A DNA stretch of 64,000 bases, taken from Entoloma clypeatum. Taxonomy: Eukaryota; Basidiomycota; Agaricomycetes; Agaricales; Entolomataceae. Shown here piece after piece: positions 1 to 10,679 of this stretch (the stretch's first letter is position 1; each line of letters starts with the position of its first letter). Both the position numbers and the translations under genes were made by a program. A model generated the notes under the pieces. The model saw nothing but the letters and a program-made list of their open reading frames with translations. It did no database searches and was not told where the DNA came from. The stretch lies in contig OY751491.1 in NCBI GenBank assembly GCA_963565915.1, positions 1,922,001-1,986,000 of the forward strand, written 5' to 3'.

Positions 1-921
1 GCGGTAATCTTGTACCAATCGTTTGGAGCCATCCTTCTTGTTGATGAAGAAGCAAGGGGAGGCATAAGGGGATTTGGACGGGTGGATCTTTCCTGTTGCT
101 AGACCCTCGTCAATGAATGCGTCCAATTCTTCTTGTTCCTTTTGCGTCATAGGATATGTATTTCCCCCTAGTTCCTTTGGTGCGTCCGGTGCAAGTTCGA
201 TACCATGGTCCCATTCCCTTTCCTTTGGGATCTTATCAAAGTTCTCCTTCTCAAACAGGTGAGCAAACTGATCAACATATGAGGGTCGTTTGGTTGTGGG
301 AGGTGATGTAGGAGTGACAGCTTCCAAGATTGGGTCTCCAGGCTTCCATTTCTGATCCGACTTTTTGGGTGCATCTTTGTCGCGCACCTCAACCATGCGA
401 ACCCGGTGTTTGCAACCATTAAGGTTAATCCTAAAATCCGAGTGTTTGGTTCGACATGTTGTTGGGCACCGATTAAATGTTACTGCGCCGGTTGTCCAAT
501 TGATTGTGGGGTTGTGGTGTACCAACCAGTCATGTCCCAAGAGCATGTCCGTCCTCCCAATGTCCAGTACCATTGCTTCCACGGTTTCCTGATGTGCTCC
601 CAAATCCAGTTTGACTTCGGCAAGTTGGCTCGCTTTCTGTTGTCGATTTGGTGATCCATCCACATTTAGAATTGCTATGGGTGGTATTCCTCACGTGGGG
701 AGGTTCTGTTCGCGTACTATTCTGGGATGAATGCATGTGCGTTCACATCCGCTGTCAACCTCAGGTCGGATAACCTTTGGTCCTCGTCGTGTTTTGAGCT
801 GTGCTAACAGCCTGATTTCTCGTCTTTTCGGAGGTTTATCTTCCTTCACAATCTTAGTCGACGCAGCGGCTCGCTTGGCAGGGATGACATAGGTTCTATT
901 GTCTGCAGTCATACAAGGCAA
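1..921 (-). pseudogene. Gypsy element A protease and start of reverse transcriptase (partial)
   Basis: The frame is open from 921 to the window edge except for one TGA at 691-693. Upstream of it is the aspartic protease active site (VDSGCERTCI). Downstream come the LGHDWLVHHNP motif that ends gypsy proteases and the RT entry region (KSPYASPCFFINKKDGSK, then QDYR). The same TGA occupies the same place in element B. Restoring it to CGA gives an arginine codon, so a CpG transition in a common ancestor is the simplest reading; readthrough is possible but unsupported. The frame differs from Gag, as expected if protease-RT is made by frameshifting or separate initiation. Confidence 0.85.
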
Positions 922-962
922 GCAAGTCCGTTTAATAGATAAGGGTCGCGACTTAGCGTCGT

Positions 963-1829
963 TTAATCGGACCCTTCGGGAAAATCCTTCTCGTCAGCTT
1001 CTAAGATTGTGGTTTCATCATTCTCGGCATCTTCCTCGGACACCTTCCTAACCCTTCCGGAGTTCTTCTTCGGCTTGCGGCAGTTGCGCGCGATATGGCC
1101 TTCTTGGTCACAGTTGAAACACTTGCGACCATCTTTCTTCTTTGGAGCGCTACAGTCTTTAGCCAGATGACCGAAGCGCTGACAGTTGTAGCAACGGGCT
1201 ACTCCTGCTTTGTCGACCTCCATGGCTTTGCCCTGACCACCATAAGTGGTACCCGATCCGGTGCGCATGTTGCCGCCATCTCGGATGACCAGTGCGTGTC
1301 CTTCCATCTGTCGTCCCTTGTTTCGGATCTCCTTTGCGTAATCGGTGTACGTCTTGCCATCGCTGGCCACTTGTTCAGAGATTCTGCGGTTGATGTTCTT
1401 CTCTAGGATGTATTTCCCAGTTTCTTCGCCAAGGTTTGACAGTTTCAAGAGTTCTTCAAATTCATCCAAGAATTCATCAACAGTGTGTCTCTCTTGTTTC
1501 AGGACTTCGAGTCTCGCTTTGGCAGCGACCGACTTGTTGGCGATGGAGAATCGTGTGGCGATATCATCGGAAAAACCTAGCCAGGTGATGTTCTCGTTGT
1601 CAACGGCAAGAGCGTCTAACTTGTTACTGGCCCAGTGTCTGCCGGACCCTTCCATCATGCGGGATAACACCACAAGAATCTTCTGATCGTCTGTGAGGCT
1701 CTTTTGGAACCTGATGTATAGTTTGGTGGCTTTCCACCACTCGTCAAAGGTGTATCTGTCCTTGAACATCCCAGGATCCTTGATGATCTTGGATGTATCC
1801 ATTGTTTGTACAGCCAGAGCTTCTGCCAT
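963..1829 (-). CDS. Gag polyprotein of gypsy element A
   Basis: This 288-residue ORF starts MAEALAVQTM and is uninterrupted. Residues of about 25-150 form a helical capsid-like retrotransposon Gag domain (FDEWWKATKLYIRF, then TVDEFLDEFEELLKL). Two CCHC zinc knuckles follow near the C-terminus (CYNCQRFGHLAKDC and CFNCDQEGHIARNC), which bind the element RNA. The tail is acidic. It should form the cytoplasmic virus-like particle. It lies 3 nt downstream of the N-terminal ORF and upstream of protease in another frame. The element B copy of this gene is split by two LTR-element insertions, and this copy supplies the empty sites. Confidence 0.9.
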   Translation of the reverse strand: MAEALAVQTMDTSKIIKDPGMFKDRYTFDEWWKATKLYIRFQKSLTDDQKILVVLSRMMEGSGRHWASNKLDALAVDNENITWLGFSDDIATRFSIANKSVAAKARLEVLKQERHTVDEFLDEFEELLKLSNLGEETGKYILEKNINRRISEQVASDGKTYTDYAKEIRNKGRQMEGHALVIRDGGNMRTGSGTTYGGQGKAMEVDKAGVARCYNCQRFGHLAKDCSAPKKKDGRKCFNCDQEGHIARNCRKPKKNSGRVRKVSEEDAENDETTILEADEKDFPEGSD

Positions 1830-1831
1830 CT

Positions 1832-2560
1832 TTAGAGTCTGCGGAGGAGAAGAGGAGTCGGGTTGTTGGGATGAAGATGGGGTTCGGGATACAGGTAAGG
1901 ATTGAAAATGAGTCCCTGTTCTAGGCGTCTGTTCAATATCTGACTGCGCGGAGTCAAAAGTAAATTCGTCAGGGGACTCGTCGGCGGAATCAGTGGCAAA
2001 ACGTTCAGAGTATTTCCTCTGTAAATCTCTAAGGAATCTCTGTTCCTGCGCGTCTGTTGGTCTCGAGAAGGGGTCAAGTCTCTTGTTTCGTGCCCAGCGG
2101 TTGTACTCGGTCTGTTGTTCTTCGGTGGTGAAGTGGGCGTAGATCTGCTGCTTCGAGTAAGACGTGATGATGTGGCTCTGGGACGTCTCGATGTGAGCGT
2201 CCTAATCAATCTTCTGATAACGGTTGTCTGGACACCGATAAACTCTCTGATCTCTGTGATCCGACCTGTCTGAGGTCCTTCTTGAATGTGAAAGCTTTCG
2301 AGTTCGTTCTGTCGGGCATTGTAACGCGCGATCTGGTGTTGTCGAGCAAGATGGATGCTCTCTGCTATCTCGCCGTGGGGGCGATGCTCGTCGTTGTCTA
2401 GTTCTTCGTCAAGCACCTGCTGTAGGATGCGACGGATCTCCGATTCGATGTACTGCTGGATTAGTGTAAAATCAATACTGTCTCGAGGACTTAGCTCCTC
2501 CTGTCGGGCTTCTGGCGTGCTGAATGGGTTACTGGTGAAGTCTTCAAAGAAGCGCGACGT
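1832..2560 (-). pseudogene. N-terminal ORF upstream of Gag, element A
   Basis: An open frame of 243 codons lies directly upstream of Gag. The element B copy starts with ATG (MSRFFEDFTSNPF, at 36070), whereas A has ACG at 2558-2560, so the start is lost here unless an internal Met at 2416 is used. The product is Arg/Ser/Thr-rich and low in complexity after an N-terminal helical half, with no domain I recognise. The frame is kept in both copies, so it was probably translated, perhaps as a separate protein or an extended Gag N-terminus. Confidence 0.6.
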
Positions 2561-2607
2561 CTTGACTCATCTGGTAGTTGCTCTCTTCGCTCTGGGCGAA
2601 CCTAACA

Positions 2608-2618
2608 AGATTTAGCAA
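2608..2618 (-). promoter_or_regulatory. Predicted self-primer binding site, element A
   Basis: Read on the minus strand, ttgctaaatct lies 2 nt after the 5' LTR. The plus-strand form agatttagcaa is the exact complement and occurs inside the LTR (minus-strand sense, 2693-2703) about 30 nt after the TATA box, where transcription should start. This is the arrangement of Tf1/sushi elements that prime reverse transcription from their own mRNA 5' end. No tRNA-like TGG start is seen. Confidence 0.7.
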
Positions 2619-2620
2619 CT

Positions 2621-3007
2621 TGTTATGCTTAACAAACCGTTCCAAGGTTCGGGCAGAGTATGCAGGAAGTGGAAAGGCGAAGAGCAAAGTGATTGCTAAA
2701 TCTAAGGAATGTAGCTATGGTACATGGGGTTTATATAGTACTGGCTACGAGCGGTAGCGAGTGAGTCAGTAGCTGCGGAAGGCAGTGCGAATGAGTCAGT
2801 AACTGCGGAAGGCAGTGCGAAGTGAGTCAGACGACTGCGGACTGAGTAATCCCTACTGCGGAGTGCGAGTCAGCGCGGGAGCGAAGTATACTAAAGGAGA
2901 ATGGTAGAGTAAAGGTAAATGAATAAGCGGTCCGATGAGTCAAAGAAATAACAAAGGTACAATGCAAGGGAAAAGTGCGTAACATACAAACCGGTAAGTC
3001 CGTAACA
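2621..3007 (-). repeat. 5' LTR of element A (387 bp)
   Basis: On the plus strand it begins TGTTATGCTTAAC and ends CCGTAACA; in element sense it runs TGTTACGG...AAGCATAACA with TG/CA ends. A TATA box (minus-strand TATATAAA near 2731-2739) precedes the predicted RNA start. Related LTRs lie at 11651-11992, 21046-21418, 34807-35207 and 36131-36532. Confidence 0.9.
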
Positions 3008-4849
3008 TCCCGCACCTTTACACCTCCTGAGTTAAACTATGACACCCACAACAAAGAACTATTAGCGATCCACAATGCATTCAAGGTTTGGCATCACTAC
3101 CTTGAAGGCTCTGCTGCTCCAATCGATGTCGTAATGGACCACAAAAATCTTGAGTACTTTTCTACTACCAAGGTTTTATCACGTTGACAAGCTCGTTGGT
3201 CCAAATACCTCTGCCAGTTCAATCTCATCATCCGCTTCTGCCCTGGCCGTTTAGGTACGAAGCCTGATCTTTTAAGTAGCCGATGGGATGTCTACCCTAA
3301 AGAGGGAAATAGCGACTATTTGTCCGTCAATCCAAGCAACTTCAAACCCATCTTCACACAAGAACAGCTCACCACTTCACTTCACGCAACAGAGTTATAT
3401 ATGCCCATCCTCCATGCCACAATCATCATGGATATGGATCATCTCCCCTCCAACATCCTCTCCACTCTTCCGACCGATCCCATTTACACCTCTTTCCTCA
3501 ACAATCCTAATCCATGCTGGATCGTGAATGAAGCAGGTTATCTACTCCACAATGGACATATCTACGTTCCCGACTCATCCGACCTCCGTCTCCGCATCCT
3601 CCAACCATATCCTCGCTGGACACCCTGGTCAGAATAAGACTATTAGTCTTATCCAACGAGAATACACTAGGCCTGGAATGGTCATGTACCACTTGTATGC
3701 GCGCCAAACCCCAATGTCATAAACCTTACGGTCTGCTTAAGCAACTCCCTATTCCTGAATGTCCCTGGCATTCTATTTTAATGGACTTCATTGAACCCCT
3801 TCCGACATCCGCTGGCTCCGATGCGATTTTGGTCATTGTAGACTGCCTCACTAAACAAGGCATCTTCATTCCTACCACCGTTAATTGCACATCCGAAGAC
3901 CTAGCAAACCTTCTCGTGCTTCACATCTTTTCCAAGCACGGAGTTCCGCAAAATGTCACATCCGATTGCGGACCTGAATTCGTCTCCCGCTTTTTCCGCT
4001 CTCTTGCAAAAGCCCTCGACATGAGACTCCACTTCACTTCTGGATATCACCTTGAAGGCGATGGTCAAACCGAACGCACCAACCAAACACTCAAACAATA
4101 CCTCTGCATCTTCTGCAACTACCAGCAAGACAACTGGTCCGCTTTGCTTCCGCTTGCGGAGTTCGCTTACAACAACACTCCGAGTGCCACTACTGGTGTA
4201 TCACCATTCTTTGCCAACAAAGGTTATCATCCTGACATTACACTCCATCTGGAACATGATCTAGCATCCGATAAAGCTCGACAATACATCGTTGACTTAG
4301 ATGAATTACATCAAGAACTAAAGACTGCTGTCGCAGAGGCACAACAACATTATCAAGGCCCTGCGGACGTCCGACGTTCTCCGCCTCCTCCGCACAAGAA
4401 GTCTTTGTTAAAGCCAAGTTCTTCCGCACCACACGACCCACCCAAAACTTATCCGACAAATATGCTGGCCCATTTGAAATCATAGCCCAACCTGGCACAC
4501 ACTCCTTTACACTATGTCTACCCGACACTATGTGTGCTATACACCCTGTCTTCCACATATCCATGCTCAAACCAGCAACTCCTAACGAGATTCCAAATCG
4601 GATACAATCTCCTCTGCCTCCGCTCGAGATCAAAGGAGAAACCAAATACGAAATTGCAGAAATCGTTGACTCAAAGATCGATACAAGACGATGATGCAAA
4701 CTCCTTTACCTCATCCACTGGTTAGGTTATGAAGACACCAGTGAAGAGTTTTCTTGGTTACCCGCATCCGAGCTTGGACACACAGCGGATACGGTAGCGG
4801 ACTTCCACTCTGCTCAACCAACTAAGCCAGGCCCCTTATCGCGCTTGTA
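3008..4849 (+). pseudogene. RNase H-integrase-chromodomain of element C
   Basis: RNase H is recognised by NYDTHNKELLAIHNAF and DHKNLEYFSTTKVLSR. Integrase follows with the zinc-finger remnant, the DD-E core (MDF, SDCGPEF, then the E in the GYHLEGDGQTER region) and FHISMLKP before the chromodomain (EIAEIVDSK, then WLGYEDTSEEFSWLPASEL). Breaks: TGA at 3184-3186 (CGA to TGA), a frameshift near 3620-3690, another near 4385-4480, and TGA in the chromodomain near 4692. The core has SDCGPEF instead of the usual SDxG with R, Q or H. Not functional. Confidence 0.9.
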
Positions 4850-4894
4850 ACAAGAAGAAAAGAAAATCTATTAAAATTTTATACTAACAAAAAA

Positions 4895-5852
4895 CTACTT
4901 TCGCTGTTTTTTGTTAGATACCCCCTCCGTCTCCTTGTTCCACTCCGATCCGGATTCCTCTTCCGCTTCCTCCATCCGCTTCCACTTCTTCGTTTCTTCT
5001 TCTTTTTCTTCTTCTTCTTCTACCTCCTTTGCCAACTCCTCCAATACCCTATCATACTCCTCCGAAGCCTCCGAATCCTCCCTCCACATGATAACCGTCA
5101 GAAGCTCCTTGATTTCCCACAATTCCTTCAACTCCGCCTTTATCAACCGCATCTCCCTTATCATGCTCCTAAGCCCTCTCACCACCTCCGTGCCTATGAC
5201 CACCTCCGGCATGAACTCCAGCTCCTCAAACGCTGCAGCTATCCACAATCCCTCCGCGGTCCCCTCTCCCTTGGACGATCCCGCCTTCGTGTTCTTCGTC
5301 GCACCACCTGCCACCTTAGCCTTTCTGACCCTCACCGCCTTGGTCATCCTCTGCTTCACCTCCGACTCCGCTTCTGCTCCCGTTCTGCAGCTTCGTTTTA
5401 AACGCTGGCACCGCCAGCACGACAAAGTGTTGTCATTCCTAAAGAACAAGTTAATAACGAAGCGTATAAAGAAATAGAAAAAACTCACTCCGATGGCCAA
5501 AAACACAAGTCCCCGCTTTCAAGCAGGAGGTGCAATCCTCCTTCCCCTGCTCGTAACTCGCAGGCATATCCTTGAAAACCCCCTGCAGCCGGACCTTCTT
5601 CACCTCCGCATTCGCCGCATCCGCATCCGCATCTACATCTGCACCCACAACCGGTTCCTTCACCTTCGCCTTCTCTGCCTTCCTCTCTGCTCGTCTCCGC
5701 TCTTTCGCCGCCCTTTTCGCCTCCACGCGCTCTGCATCTTCCTTCGCGCGCTCCTCTGCCTCCTGCAGCTTCCTCTCCAACTCTTCGGTGACCTTCTTCT
5801 GGCGCTCCCTTTCAGCATGAAGAGCAGCGAGGGGTGAGTTCTCAGCGGACAT
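4895..5852 (-). pseudogene. Antisense accessory gene of element C: coiled-coil zinc-cluster-like protein
   Basis: This gene is transcribed towards pol, starting 131 bp from the 3' LTR. The first exon (5852 leftward, MSAENSPLAALHAERER) encodes a long charged coiled coil rich in E, R, K and A, then CTSCLKAGTC. The second (to the TAG at 4895) gives CWRCQRLKRSC, a Lys-rich segment and a strongly acidic C-terminus. The donor GTGAGT lies near 5474 and the acceptor TTCTTTAG near 5424; the two frames are off by one nucleotide across this junction, so a 1-nt loss is likely. The intact homologue in element D (16088-16943) has the same exon layout. CACGTG lies at 5932-5937, about 80 bp upstream. The cysteine spacing resembles the fungal binuclear zinc cluster; a DNA-binding role is inferred. 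Confidence 0.65.
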
Positions 5853-5968
5853 AACGGAAAGGCGACAGGATAGATGTTGTGGTTGGGTGACAAGAGAGAA
5901 AAATCACGCGCAAAGCTTTTCAACCAACGGTCACGTGGATTACCTCATCTGGGCCTCAGGGTTCGGCC

Positions 5969-5983
5969 CTAAGAGGGAAATAC
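5969..5983 (+). promoter_or_regulatory. Polypurine tract of element C
   Basis: CTAAGAGGGAAATAC directly precedes the 3' LTR. The same kind of purine run borders the LTRs of E and D, as required for plus-strand DNA priming. Confidence 0.75.
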
Positions 5984-6526
5984 TGTCATAACCATACGAT
6001 TCACATCCGACTTATCCGACGACTCCGACGATTCATCCGCTCCGACATCCACTCCAACAACATTCTATTTATATTGATTATACTTCTACTACGTAACATC
6101 TCAACCATACTTACAAGTAGACATATGTTGTTCACTTTTCATTTGCTACTCTCCGTACTCTGAATGTTCCGATGGTCAACTCCGATATCTGCACATCACT
6201 TATAGTAATGCTGATCATTCTAGTCTACTATAAATAGTGTACCAAACCTGTCATAGAACCTCAGTTCAAATATCATATGTTACACCTTATTCACATCCAT
6301 CTCTACTTGCTTTTGAGCCTTCTCTCCGTCACCTCCGCTCATTCGCTCATCTGCTCATCCGACATCTGCCAATCTGAAATCGAGGACCACGTCACAGAGT
6401 GGGGTGCAACACACAAGTTGAAGCCAGGTCCTTTCTGCCAATGTCGCACTTATCGCATCTGCTCCTCCGCTACTCCGCTCCGACTCGTCCGATGTTTTCC
6501 GATGTTGAGAAAAATGCTATGTGACA
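5984..6526 (+). repeat. 3' LTR of element C (543 bp)
   Basis: It starts TGTCATAACC and ends TATGTGACA. A TATA box (TATAAATA near 6229) precedes AGTTCAAATAT at 6263-6273 by 34 bp, the predicted RNA start. A solo copy lies at 41894-42442 in reverse orientation, and related LTRs flank element E. TAGAG follows at 6527-6531. Confidence 0.85.
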
Positions 6527-7940
6527 TAGAGAAAAGGTGTACGTTCCAAAGGATCAGGAACTCAGGGTGGAGATTATTAAATTACATCACAACAATTCAG
6601 TCGCTTGACATCCAGGTCAGTGGAAAACCCTGGAATTAATTACGCGTAATTATTGGTGGCCTGGAATCACAAACATGGTCAAAGCTTATGTCGAGGGTTG
6701 TGACAAATGCCAACGATCAAAGAACGTGCCTCAACCGCTAGCCGGTAAATTAAAAGCAAACACGGAGCATGCTGGACCATGGAAACACGTTACAGCAGAT
6801 TTTATTGTAGGACTCCCAGAAGCTCGGGGGTACAACGCGGTGTTAGTTGTGGCTTGCAGATCCACTAAGCAATCACACTTTATCAAAACATGCGATGAAG
6901 TCTCAGCAGAAGGATTAGCTAAATTATATCGGGATGAAGTCTGGAAACTTCATGGACTTCCAGAATCATTAACATCAGATCGCAGACCACAGTTTGTGGC
7001 AATATTTATGAAGAAACTAAATAAAAAATTGGGGATTACAACTAAATTATTGACGGCATATCATCCTCAGACAGATGGACAGACGGAACACATCAACCAG
7101 GAATTGGAACAATATCTAAGATCCTTTATCTCCCATTGGCAAACAGATTGGCCTGAATGGATGGCAACCGCGGAGTTCGCCTATAACAATAAAATTCACA
7201 TGGCAACTCAGTTTTCGCCATTCTATGTAAATTATGGGTTTAACCCTAGGATGGACATAGAACCTCGGAGGGCAGAAAGGTCAGAACCAGCCAAAGAATT
7301 CGCAGAGCAAATGAAGAAAATCCATGAGGAGGCAGAAGCGGCGCTAGTAAAAGCACAAGAGGAGATGGAATGGTATGTGAACCTGAAACGGGGTGATGCA
7401 CCAGTTTACAAAGTTGGCGACAAAGTTTGGTTATCGACTAAAGACCTGAAGTTGAACTGACCCTTAAAGAAACTCGCCGAATGATGGATTGGACCCTATA
7501 CCATAACCAAGATCATTTCATCACACGCTGTGGAACTTAAATTGCCAAAGTTGTGGAAAATCCACCCGGTTATCAATGTGTCACGGGTCCGATTATTTAA
7601 GGAACCACTATTTAGATCACAAAGGGTGCAGGCACCAAACCCAATAGTTATCAATGGCGAAGAGGAGTATGATGTCGCTAAAGTTATTGACTTAAGGTTG
7701 AAGAGAGGAAAGCTGGAATATTTAGTGCAATGGGAAGGTCTGACTCCGGACCACAACACGTGGGAACCCGAGGATCACCTGGAACATGCCAAGGAAGCAG
7801 TGGAGGACTTCTTTAAATTAAACCTGAATGCACCCCGGCACTTACACGCAAACATCTTTGATGGATTAAAATTTAAACCATATGAAAATTTCACAGACAC
7901 CCCGGATGACATCATATCTCACCTGGAAGTCGAGATCTAG
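6527..7940 (+). pseudogene. Integrase and chromodomain of element F
   Basis: HHCC zinc finger (HPGQW, then VEGCDKCQRSK), DD-E core (TADFIVGL, TSDRRPQF, YHPQTDGQTEHINQELE), the C-terminal SH3-like part (VGDKVWLSTKDLKL), and after a break a chromodomain (YDVAKVIDLRLKRGKLEYLV, then WEGLTPDHNTWEPEDHL) that ends at the stop near 7938. In-frame TGAs interrupt it near 6604, 7458 and 7481. The core keeps its acidic residues. The chromodomain would tether integration to modified histones. Dead copy. Confidence 0.9.
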
Positions 7941-7951
7941 AAAGGGGGTAA

Positions 7952-8280
7952 TGTTATGATCGTATTTTCACTTTTCACTTTATCTTATCTTATCTCAATC
8001 TTATCTTATCTACATTGTGTTGTACATGAGGACATCTTATCATTAACACGCAGCAGGATATGAAGGATCTGGAGTCACGCAGCATGATGCTGCCTCAACA
8101 CAGCCTCATGGCATTTACATATATAAGTAGGGTACTTTCACTTGTATTCAATAGCTTGTTCTCTTGAGATTCCTGCTGGGTCTCTTGGCAATACAGCCCC
8201 TTCTTCATCTTTCCACGTTCCATCTTCTAAGTTCCTAAGTTTGGGCTCGCGACGTCATTTGACTCAGCGTCGCCTCAACA
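7952..8280 (+). repeat. 3' LTR of element F (329 bp)
   Basis: TGTTATGATCG...GCCTCAACA with TG/CA ends, preceded by a G-rich polypurine tract at 7940-7950. It contains ATATATAAG, a plausible TATA box. No second copy of this LTR is in the window. Confidence 0.8.
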
Positions 8281-8900
8281 CCTATGAAGGGAGAACTCAT
8301 GCTGGAAGACACCAATCCAGCTGCCAATGACTTCTTGAAAAAACTCAAACAGGCACGAGAAGAAGCCGATGCAGCGCTGAAACAAGCACAGGATCAGATG
8401 AAGAAGACAGTTGATACACGACGGAGTCCATCTTGGAACTACCACATCAGAGACAAGGTGTGGCTGGAAGGGACTAACATCAGGACCAATTGCCCCTCGA
8501 AGAAACTTGACGCACTCCGACATGGACCATTCAAAGTCCTGGAGAAGAAAGGGGCTAGCGCATACCTTCTTGATCTTCCAAAAACTTGGAAAATGATTCA
8601 TCCCATGTTCAACGAGACCCTGTTGTCACCATACAAAACTCCGAAATGAAACTCCGAAGTACGCCATCCAGAAGAACAGCCCCTGATCCGATCATTGTTG
8701 CAGGATGAGAAGAGTACCATGTCTCCACAATCCTGGACTCTTGGAAATTCCGAGGGAAGATCCAGTACCTTGTCCAATAGGAAGGATATGGCCCAGAAGA
8801 AAATACATGGGAACCTTGGACTAATGTCCAGAATGCTTGAGAGCTGATCCGTGATTTCCATCAGCAAAACCCATCACGTCCACAATTAAAAGTGATTTGG
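8281..8900 (+). pseudogene. Integrase C-terminus and chromodomain remnant of element G
   Basis: MKGELMLEDTNPAANDFLKKL, then KVWLEGTNIRTNCPSKKLD, RHGPFKVLEKKGASAYLLDL and IHPMFNETLLSPY form the C-terminal part of a gypsy integrase. Stops follow from 8647 on and the chromodomain is decayed. The homologous segment of element B is at 21900-26106 on the other strand. Confidence 0.8.
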
Positions 8901-9403
8901 AAAGCCCAACATTGCATCAGCTTCAACCATCCATCACACTGAGTTTCCCGCTCCAGTCCACTGCCCAGCATATCTAACCCACCCTTCTTCCTTTATCTGT
9001 CCAACATCATCGCCAAAATGTCCAACACCGCCGCTTCTTCCTCCTCCTCCACCACACCACTGACCTCAACCCCGCCATCACCACACTCATCGATGAGTCC
9101 CTCTCAATGAAAGATCAAATCCATGCCCTCGAAACCGCCCTCGCTGATATTAGTGTTTCAAGGTCCAGTTTACTTTTGTTGGTTTCAGACTGAGACTGGA
9201 CAGAACCGGTGAAAGACCAGACCGCCAGTCTCGGTCTTTAAGGTTTCGGATCATGGCTGGTCCTCGGTTCACTCAAAACTTTAGAGTTTGAAAGACCAGC
9301 CAAAGACCAGTTCAGATCGGTTTAAACCGGTATTTTCCATGGAACGATCCAAGGATCTGAAATCAATGTTCCGAAATGGCAAGTACAAAATTTCTGCCAC
9401 AAG

Positions 9404-9478
9404 AAAGACTTGAACTCTGAACTTCTATAGTATAAAGGATTCTTTTAACACCACTTAACCAACTGAGCCACAAGACCA
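9404..9478 (-). repeat. tRNA-derived (SINE-like) segment inside H1
   Basis: On the minus strand TGGCTCAGTTGG matches the polymerase III A box and GAGTTCAAGTC matches the B box, at tRNA-like spacing. The flanks do not pair as an acceptor stem, so this is not a tRNA gene; a SINE head is more likely. Confidence 0.45.
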
Positions 9479-10679
9479 TTATATTTCATTGCTCACAATC
9501 ACTCTACATACATCCCATTTTCCCACTTACTAAATAAGCACATGCCAGTTGTTTTTGACAAAAGGTGCACGCATGCACTCCCTCCTGCCTCAATTGCAAG
9601 TAGACAGGTTATATGTACAATCTATAAATATATTCTGGCCTTTTCACCACCTGTGCCCCTCATTGCAAGGTCAGCAATAGGTGGATGCATTGTTTCGACA
9701 TTGGATGACGTGCGCATCAAACATGCCAAATACATGTAAACAAATGTCCAAAAAACATCGCACATCTGGTTATTATGTCTACACAGGAACAAGTAAAGTC
9801 TTCTACTATATTGATTAGGTAGGATGGCATTCTATATCATCAAATATGTACTTATTTCATCAAATTGGGCCACGGAATGTGAGTTATAGAGGTGCGATGT
9901 TGATAACCAAACAGTAGTAAACAATGCACAAAATGCATCGCGCGGGTGCACGCGGCCCCTTTCTCATGGTCTAACAATAGTTTGAAGTAATAGAACTATG
10001 TATTGGGTATGTATTCACCTTCTGAAACACCTTGAATAATTTTTAGAAGTCCAGATAAGATAGAAATAACCAAATGTGCAGATTTCAGAAAAAGTGTTAT
10101 ATCTTCTTAACGAATGAACCAAATTTGAAAAATGAAGGTGCTGGGAGGTCCCCTGGATGAAGAGGATCCAAGGCTAAAATAAAAAATTTGACAAAATTTC
10201 GACTTATTTTACTCATATTGACCTTATGAACTCCTTTAATTTTATTTGAAGTATCTCAATAGGTTCCCATACAATGGTTCAATGGTATATATATATTACA
10301 TGTAGTATAAAGTGGTTGTGGAAAGGAGGAAGTAAGAAATACTTGTTTTTGTGTTTGGGAGAACTCATGATGAACTGTTTATCACGATTTACAGTGGTTT
10401 TGATGTATCATTTTTCAGTACAGACTCTCTACCATACATAGCTCCTGTATTTAACTGTTTGTATAGCTACTATTAGTTTCTAAGTATCTCTACATAAGTT
10501 ACAAACTAATTTTAGCACTTACAGTGCCATGGATTGGAACTCGACGACACGAGTTTCAACGACGCACATCGCTCGCCATTGATGCCAAGCACTCTCGGCA
10601 ATTGCCAAGAGTCAACCCATACATAAGTCAAAACCTTCCCACACTCTTTTTTATCCCCCACCTTCACTCCACCCACCCA

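Larger units (their letters stand above)
1..3007 (-). mobile_element. Ty3/gypsy element A, 5' part
   Basis: Minus-strand LTR retrotransposon whose 5' LTR lies at its right end (2621-3007). It is followed leftward by a primer-binding site, an N-terminal ORF, Gag with two zinc knuckles, protease and the start of reverse transcriptase; the rest is outside the window. It belongs to the same family as elements B (21046-36532) and G (8281-11992). It is inserted in the RNase H region of element C, whose coding sequence resumes right after the LTR. It is the best preserved copy of its family here. Confidence 0.9.
3008..6526 (+). mobile_element. Gypsy element C, 3' part
   Basis: Plus-strand chromovirus remnant: RNase H, integrase and chromodomain (3008-4849), an antisense accessory gene (4895-5852), polypurine tract (5969-5983) and 3' LTR (5984-6526). 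Its left part is displaced by element A and lies outside the window. C is itself inserted in element F, whose integrase resumes at 6527. Element D has the same gene order. Confidence 0.85.
6527..8280 (+). mobile_element. Gypsy element F, 3' part
   Basis: Third gypsy family in the nest: integrase and chromodomain, then stop, the polypurine tract AAAGGGGGTAA and a short LTR. Its 5' part was separated by the insertion of C and lies outside the window. F is inserted in the integrase C-terminus of element G, where the reading resumes with CCTATGAAGG at 8281. Confidence 0.85.

Noticed and set aside
4911..5477. Plus-strand Ser-rich ORF of 188 residues
   Set aside because: Opposite-strand shadow of the acidic tail of the element C accessory gene.
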